Part shown: positions 61,076 to 64,000 of the stretch, one piece after another
How the letters are laid out: every line of letters starts with the position of its first letter
Position numbering within the stretch: position 1 is the stretch's first letter
Source: a bacterium
Lineage (GTDB): Bacteria > Pseudomonadota > Alphaproteobacteria > Sphingomonadales > Sphingomonadaceae
Assembly (NCBI GenBank): GCA_030824575.1
Contig: JAVBXL010000032.1
Location: 1-64,000 of the forward strand
Direction: 5' to 3'
Length of the DNA: 64,000 nucleotides
Translations under genes and position numbers: made by a program
Notes under the pieces: generated by a model
Seen by the model: the letters and a program-made list of their open reading frames with translations, nothing else
What the model was told of the DNA's origin: nothing
Databases searched by the model: none

Positions 61076-62194
61076 ATGGCTCGCTCGCATCAGACCCACT
61101 TTGTGAAGATCCATTCCACGCAGTCCAGCGCCCTGAACAATGAACATGACAAGGCCTCACGGAGCGAGCTTGCCCGCAGGATTGCCCGGCTCGGCGAGGC
61201 AAGATTTGTCGATCATGACAGTTTGAGCGACCAGCAGCTTTCGGGGGGCGAGGCGGACACGCTCTTCATTCCGACAGGCACAATCGATCTCTCGACGGCA
61301 AGAAAACTGGGCATCCAGACTGAGAGCCAGATCTACGGTGGCGTCGTGCCGTTTCCCTTTGTCGGGAGCAAGGTCATCACGCATCCGGTCCTCGGGGACG
61401 ACCCTGCAATTCCCGCCGGATGGCGCGCTGAACTGGGCTTGGCTCTTGCTCCTCACGTTCTTTCGGGCTGGTCGGCCTTCACTCTCGATGCGGTCCGCGC
61501 CGCCGCTCTTGATATGCTCGGACGCACGGCGATCCGCCTGAAGGAAGTCGAGGCCACTGCCGGACTAGGCCAGTTCGTCGCGACCTCGGTCAAGGAACTG
61601 GACGAAGCGATCGCCCAGCTCGACCAGGCTGCCATTTCGAGGCATGGCGTGGTGATCGAGGAGAATCTCGATGACGTTGTCACCTACAGCGTCGGCACGA
61701 CGCGCCTGTTTGGCGAGGTGATTTCCTATTGGGGCACGCAGCGGCTCACCACCAACAACAGTGGCGCGACTGTCTATGGTGGCTCCACCCTTCATGTCGT
61801 GAGGGGCGGTCTGGACCGGCTTGCGAGCCTGGGTCTGGCTGACGAACTGCAGCAGGGGATCGATAAAGCGATCGGCTATGACGCTATCGTCTCACGATTC
61901 TATCCGGATTTGCTGGCGTCTCGCCGCAATTACGATGTCGCCGCGGGCGTCAATTCCTACGGGGAACGTCGCATCGGCGTGCTCGAGCAGAGTTGGCGCG
62001 CCGGCGGCGCGAGCGGCGCGGAGATCGCGGCGTTCGAAGCCCTGGCGCGGGATGCCGGCCGCTCGGCTGTGACATGCATGACGATGGAGATTTATGGCGA
62101 GGTCGATGCCGCTCCGGACGGCAGCATTATCTATTATAGCGGTGTCGACCCCGTGGCAGGACCGATGACAAAATATGCGATGGAGCTGGAATGA
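61076..62194 (+). CDS. DUF3182-family protein, possible ATP-grasp-like enzyme
   Basis: The 372-residue protein matches DUF3182. Conserved stretches include IRLKEVEATAGLGQFVATSV, NNSGATVYGGSTLHVVRGG, SRRNYDVAAGVNSYGERRIG and GVLEQSWRAGGASGAEIAAF, and the C-terminus GPMTKYAMELE. The Lys in IRLKEVEATAGLGQ followed by acidic and Asn residues recalls ATP-grasp folds, so ligase or kinase chemistry is possible; this is an inference. Its stop overlaps the start of the alpha/beta hydrolase gene (ATGA), implying joint function. Confidence 0.8.
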   Translation: MARSHQTHFVKIHSTQSSALNNEHDKASRSELARRIARLGEARFVDHDSLSDQQLSGGEADTLFIPTGTIDLSTARKLGIQTESQIYGGVVPFPFVGSKVITHPVLGDDPAIPAGWRAELGLALAPHVLSGWSAFTLDAVRAAALDMLGRTAIRLKEVEATAGLGQFVATSVKELDEAIAQLDQAAISRHGVVIEENLDDVVTYSVGTTRLFGEVISYWGTQRLTTNNSGATVYGGSTLHVVRGGLDRLASLGLADELQQGIDKAIGYDAIVSRFYPDLLASRRNYDVAAGVNSYGERRIGVLEQSWRAGGASGAEIAAFEALARDAGRSAVTCMTMEIYGEVDAAPDGSIIYYSGVDPVAGPMTKYAMELE

Positions 62195-62988
62195 CAGGCA
62201 GTCAGCTATGCTTTGACGTCGAGGGCGAGAGCCTGGAGGCAACCTTGTTGTCGCCCGACAAGCTGGTCCCTGGCATTCTCTTCATCCATGGATGGGGCGG
62301 TTCGCGCGAACAGGACATGGTGAGAGCCGAAGAGATCGCCCAATTGGGCTGCATCTGCTTCACGTTCGACCTGCGAGGCCATGCCAGACATGCCGAAGAG
62401 CGCAATGTCGTGACCCGGTCGCACGGTCTTGCGGACGTGACGGCGGCCTATGATTTTCTCGTCAGGCAGGACCAGGTCGACCCCTCGGCGATTGCGGTCG
62501 TTGGCACCAGCTATGGTGGCTATCTCGCGGCATTGCTGACTGCGGCTCGCCCGGTCAACTGGTTGGCGCTTCGTGTTCCTGCGCTCTATCCTGACGAACA
62601 TTGGGATGTGCCCAAGGCAAAGCTCGACCGCGATCTCATCAATGCCTATCGGGCACACTTTCGAACGGGCCGGGAAGACAAGGCTCTGGCCGCTTGTGAG
62701 CGCTTTGCCGGCGATGTTCTGATCGTTGAATCGGAACATGACGATTATGTGCCGCACGCCACCATCAGCTCCTACATGTCGGCGTTCCACAACAGCAATT
62801 CGCTGAGTTATCGTATTCTAAAAGGCGCTGATCATTCGCTGCGGGATGAAGGCGGCCGACGGGCCTACAACCAGTTGCTGCTCACCTGGATAGAGGAGAT
62901 GGTCCGAGGCGGCCGCCGCCCGTCATCGTCGGACGCCCAGGCAGAGGCGCAACTGCCGTCGCAGGCGAGAAAGCTCGTACAAGGCTGA
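62191..62988 (+). CDS. alpha/beta hydrolase, coupled to DUF3182
   Basis: The 265-residue protein has the alpha/beta hydrolase fold: oxyanion segment ILFIHGWGGSREQDM, the nucleophile elbow VVGTSYGGYLAALL, an Asp in IVESEHDDYVPHA and the His in KGADHSL, so the triad appears intact. It resembles serine peptidase or esterase types such as DLH. Its start overlaps the DUF3182 stop, so the pair is probably co-expressed. Substrate unknown. Confidence 0.85.
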   Translation: MTGSQLCFDVEGESLEATLLSPDKLVPGILFIHGWGGSREQDMVRAEEIAQLGCICFTFDLRGHARHAEERNVVTRSHGLADVTAAYDFLVRQDQVDPSAIAVVGTSYGGYLAALLTAARPVNWLALRVPALYPDEHWDVPKAKLDRDLINAYRAHFRTGREDKALAACERFAGDVLIVESEHDDYVPHATISSYMSAFHNSNSLSYRILKGADHSLRDEGGRRAYNQLLLTWIEEMVRGGRRPSSSDAQAEAQLPSQARKLVQG

Positions 62989-63088
62989 TCCTGTCCAGGC
63001 GGACGCGTTCTTGTAGCGACGCTTCGCCGTGGGGTGGCTCGTTGTTTCTGCTCGTGCGTTGATGCCGTAACAATGGGAGTAGACAGTC

Positions 63089-63532
63089 ATGTCCATGTCG
63101 CTTGAAGACCTGTCGCGCAAAATGAAGGAGATCGATTTCGCGATGCTTGCTACCCATACGGGTGGCGGCGCGATCGGATCGCGTCCGATGAGCAACAACC
63201 GCGAGGTCGATTATGACGGTAGCGCCTGGTTTTTCACGGAGGAAACCACGCTCATGGTGTCCGATATCAAGGCCGATCCCGCAGTAAATCTAAGCTATCA
63301 GGGTAAATCGGGCTTGTTGGGACAACGTCCCTTCTTTCTGGCGGTGGAAGGGACCGCCATGCTCATCCGCGACAAGGCCCAGTTCGAAGCGCATTGGACG
63401 AAAGGCCTGGAACGGTGGTGGCCGCAGGGCACGCAGACGCCTGGCCTTGTCTTGATCCGGGTGATCGGCGAGCGCGCGCATTATTGGGATGGCGAGGAGG
63501 AAGGCGAGCTATTGCTGGAGGACGCTCACTGA
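63089..63532 (+). CDS. pyridoxamine-5'-phosphate-oxidase-fold stress protein
   Basis: The 147-residue protein resembles the general stress protein 26 type: MSLEDLSRKMKEIDFAMLATHTGGGAIGSRPMSNNR, DGSAWFFTEETTLMVSDIKADPAVNLSYQG and a C-terminal VIGERAHYWDGEEEGE. It is a flavin-binding split barrel without a clear catalytic pair. Ribosome binding site GGAG is nine bases upstream of the ATG. Its stop overlaps the next ATG by one base (TGATG). Confidence 0.85.
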   Translation: MSMSLEDLSRKMKEIDFAMLATHTGGGAIGSRPMSNNREVDYDGSAWFFTEETTLMVSDIKADPAVNLSYQGKSGLLGQRPFFLAVEGTAMLIRDKAQFEAHWTKGLERWWPQGTQTPGLVLIRVIGERAHYWDGEEEGELLLEDAH

Positions 63533-63729
63533 TGGCGTCAGATGAGAAGCCCTCGCCGCGCCGGCTCGCAAAGGCCGGCGCATTCATTTGCGGCGTCATC
63601 ATCGCCCTGTTCATCATCATATTCGTCGCGAGGAATGTCTGGCATGGCGAGGAACTTGAGCAGGATCAGGCCACCGGCAACAACGTCGCGACCGAGCATA
63701 CTGGCCCATCCTATAATCAGCAGCCTTGA
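63532..63729 (+). CDS. small single-helix membrane protein
   Basis: The ATG at 63532 overlaps the previous stop. The 65-residue product has a basic N-terminus (KPSPRRLAKAG), one membrane helix (AFICGVIIALFIIIFVARNVW) and an acidic, Asn-rich tail. It is probably translationally coupled to the stress protein and could anchor it or be a membrane stress factor. No family recognised. Confidence 0.65.
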   Translation: MASDEKPSPRRLAKAGAFICGVIIALFIIIFVARNVWHGEELEQDQATGNNVATEHTGPSYNQQP

Positions 63730-63777
63730 ACGGCGCGGGTTTCAGCGGAGCCTGGAAGCTGGGCCATGTTCGGGAGC

Positions 63778-64000
63778 CTAGCCTCTGCGAGCCTGCAGCG
63801 ACATGAGAGCCTGAATGATCGCAAGATGGGTCAGTCCTTGCGGCATGTTGCCGAGATAGCGCCCGGACGCAGGGTCGATCATTTCAGGATATACGCCAGC
63901 AGTGGGCGCCAGCCCTCCAATGGCTTCGGTAAATGCCCTGGACGCCGCTTCAGGCTGATCAAGCAGAATTTTGGCTTCGACCATCCAGAAGGTGCAGGCG
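63778..64000 (-). CDS. GH15-type glucoamylase/trehalase, C-terminal part
   Basis: The minus-strand frame is open to the window edge; before the first Met at 63984 it reads ACTFW, so the visible 74 residues are a C-terminal fragment, not a whole gene. ACTFWMVEAKILL and YPEMIDPASGRYLGNMPQGLTHLAII match the end of glycoside hydrolase family 15 enzymes (bacterial glucoamylase or trehalase). The start lies beyond 64000. It faces the stress-protein pair convergently. Confidence 0.87.
   Translation of the reverse strand, partial: ACTFWMVEAKILLDQPEAASRAFTEAIGGLAPTAGVYPEMIDPASGRYLGNMPQGLTHLAIIQALMSLQARRG

Noticed and set aside
55267-64000. second copy of the tRNA-Ser 3' end as attR
   Set aside because: I looked for the T-arm and acceptor sequence downstream and did not see it, so the island end is outside the window.

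Overview
The window looks like chromosomal DNA from a sphingomonad alphaproteobacterium, most likely Sphingobium, Sphingomonas or a close relative. The evidence is high-GC coding DNA with strong GC at third codon positions, a DUF2585 protein, an ATP12-type F1-ATPase assembly chaperone, a CrtZ-type carotenoid hydroxylase, a TonB-dependent receptor divergent from a beta-propeller phytase, and several palindromic repeats that look like alphaproteobacterial REP elements. The genus is an inference. I see no rRNA, CRISPR array, insertion sequence or replication origin.

Layout. Positions 1-6172 hold the end of the spc ribosomal operon (rplE partial, rpsN, rpsH, rplF, rplR, rpsE, rpmD, rplO, secY, adk). 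It is interrupted between rpmD and rplO by a strong intrinsic terminator plus palindromes. The usual followers rpsM, rpsK, rpoA and rplQ are absent after adk. Positions 6200-16800 carry mixed housekeeping and small membrane genes: an SRPBCC protein, an acyltransferase, a CsgG-like protein, lepA, a membrane-tethered LuxR-type regulator with DUF4019, a PH-domain protein, a degenerate HNH-like protein, a GDYXXLXY/DUF2157 pair and an Lrp regulator. Positions 16836-21902 hold a DMT transporter followed by a tightly packed six-gene run (crcB, an RluA-type pseudouridine synthase, a PaiB-like protein, a HAD hydrolase, a small membrane protein and an ATP12 chaperone) in which every junction is a 4-base ATGA overlap.

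Positions 22001-27000 carry envelope genes (a TPR protein, two L,D-transpeptidases flanking a lipoprotein) and a histone-deacetylase-like hydrolase. Positions 27035-30972 hold the minus-strand histidine cluster hisB-yciI-hisH-hisA-hisF, a PEP-CTERM protein and hisE. Positions 31071-47769 contain sspB, fumC with a hairpin over its ribosome binding site, gmk, a MidA/NDUFAF7-type methyltransferase, lgt, an AT-richer orphan lipoprotein, crtZ, an MscS channel, metC-sseA, queF, an M1 aminopeptidase and a CoA-transferase. Positions 47841-51356 form a phytate-use locus. They are followed by a DUF3606 protein, an OPT transporter, an SGNH hydrolase and HspQ.

From tRNA-Ser(CGA) at 55177 onward the window enters an apparent integrative island that runs off the right edge. 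A P4-type integrase abuts the tRNA. The cargo is an exonuclease-BRCT fusion, a small DUF5818-like protein, a histidine phosphatase coupled to an NAD(P)HX dehydratase, a DUF3182 protein coupled to an alpha/beta hydrolase, a pyridoxamine-oxidase-fold stress protein coupled to a one-helix membrane protein, and the end of a GH15 enzyme. Metabolite repair, redox and carbohydrate functions together suggest a stress-fitness island. The DUF3182-hydrolase pair is the best candidate here for an uncharacterised system.
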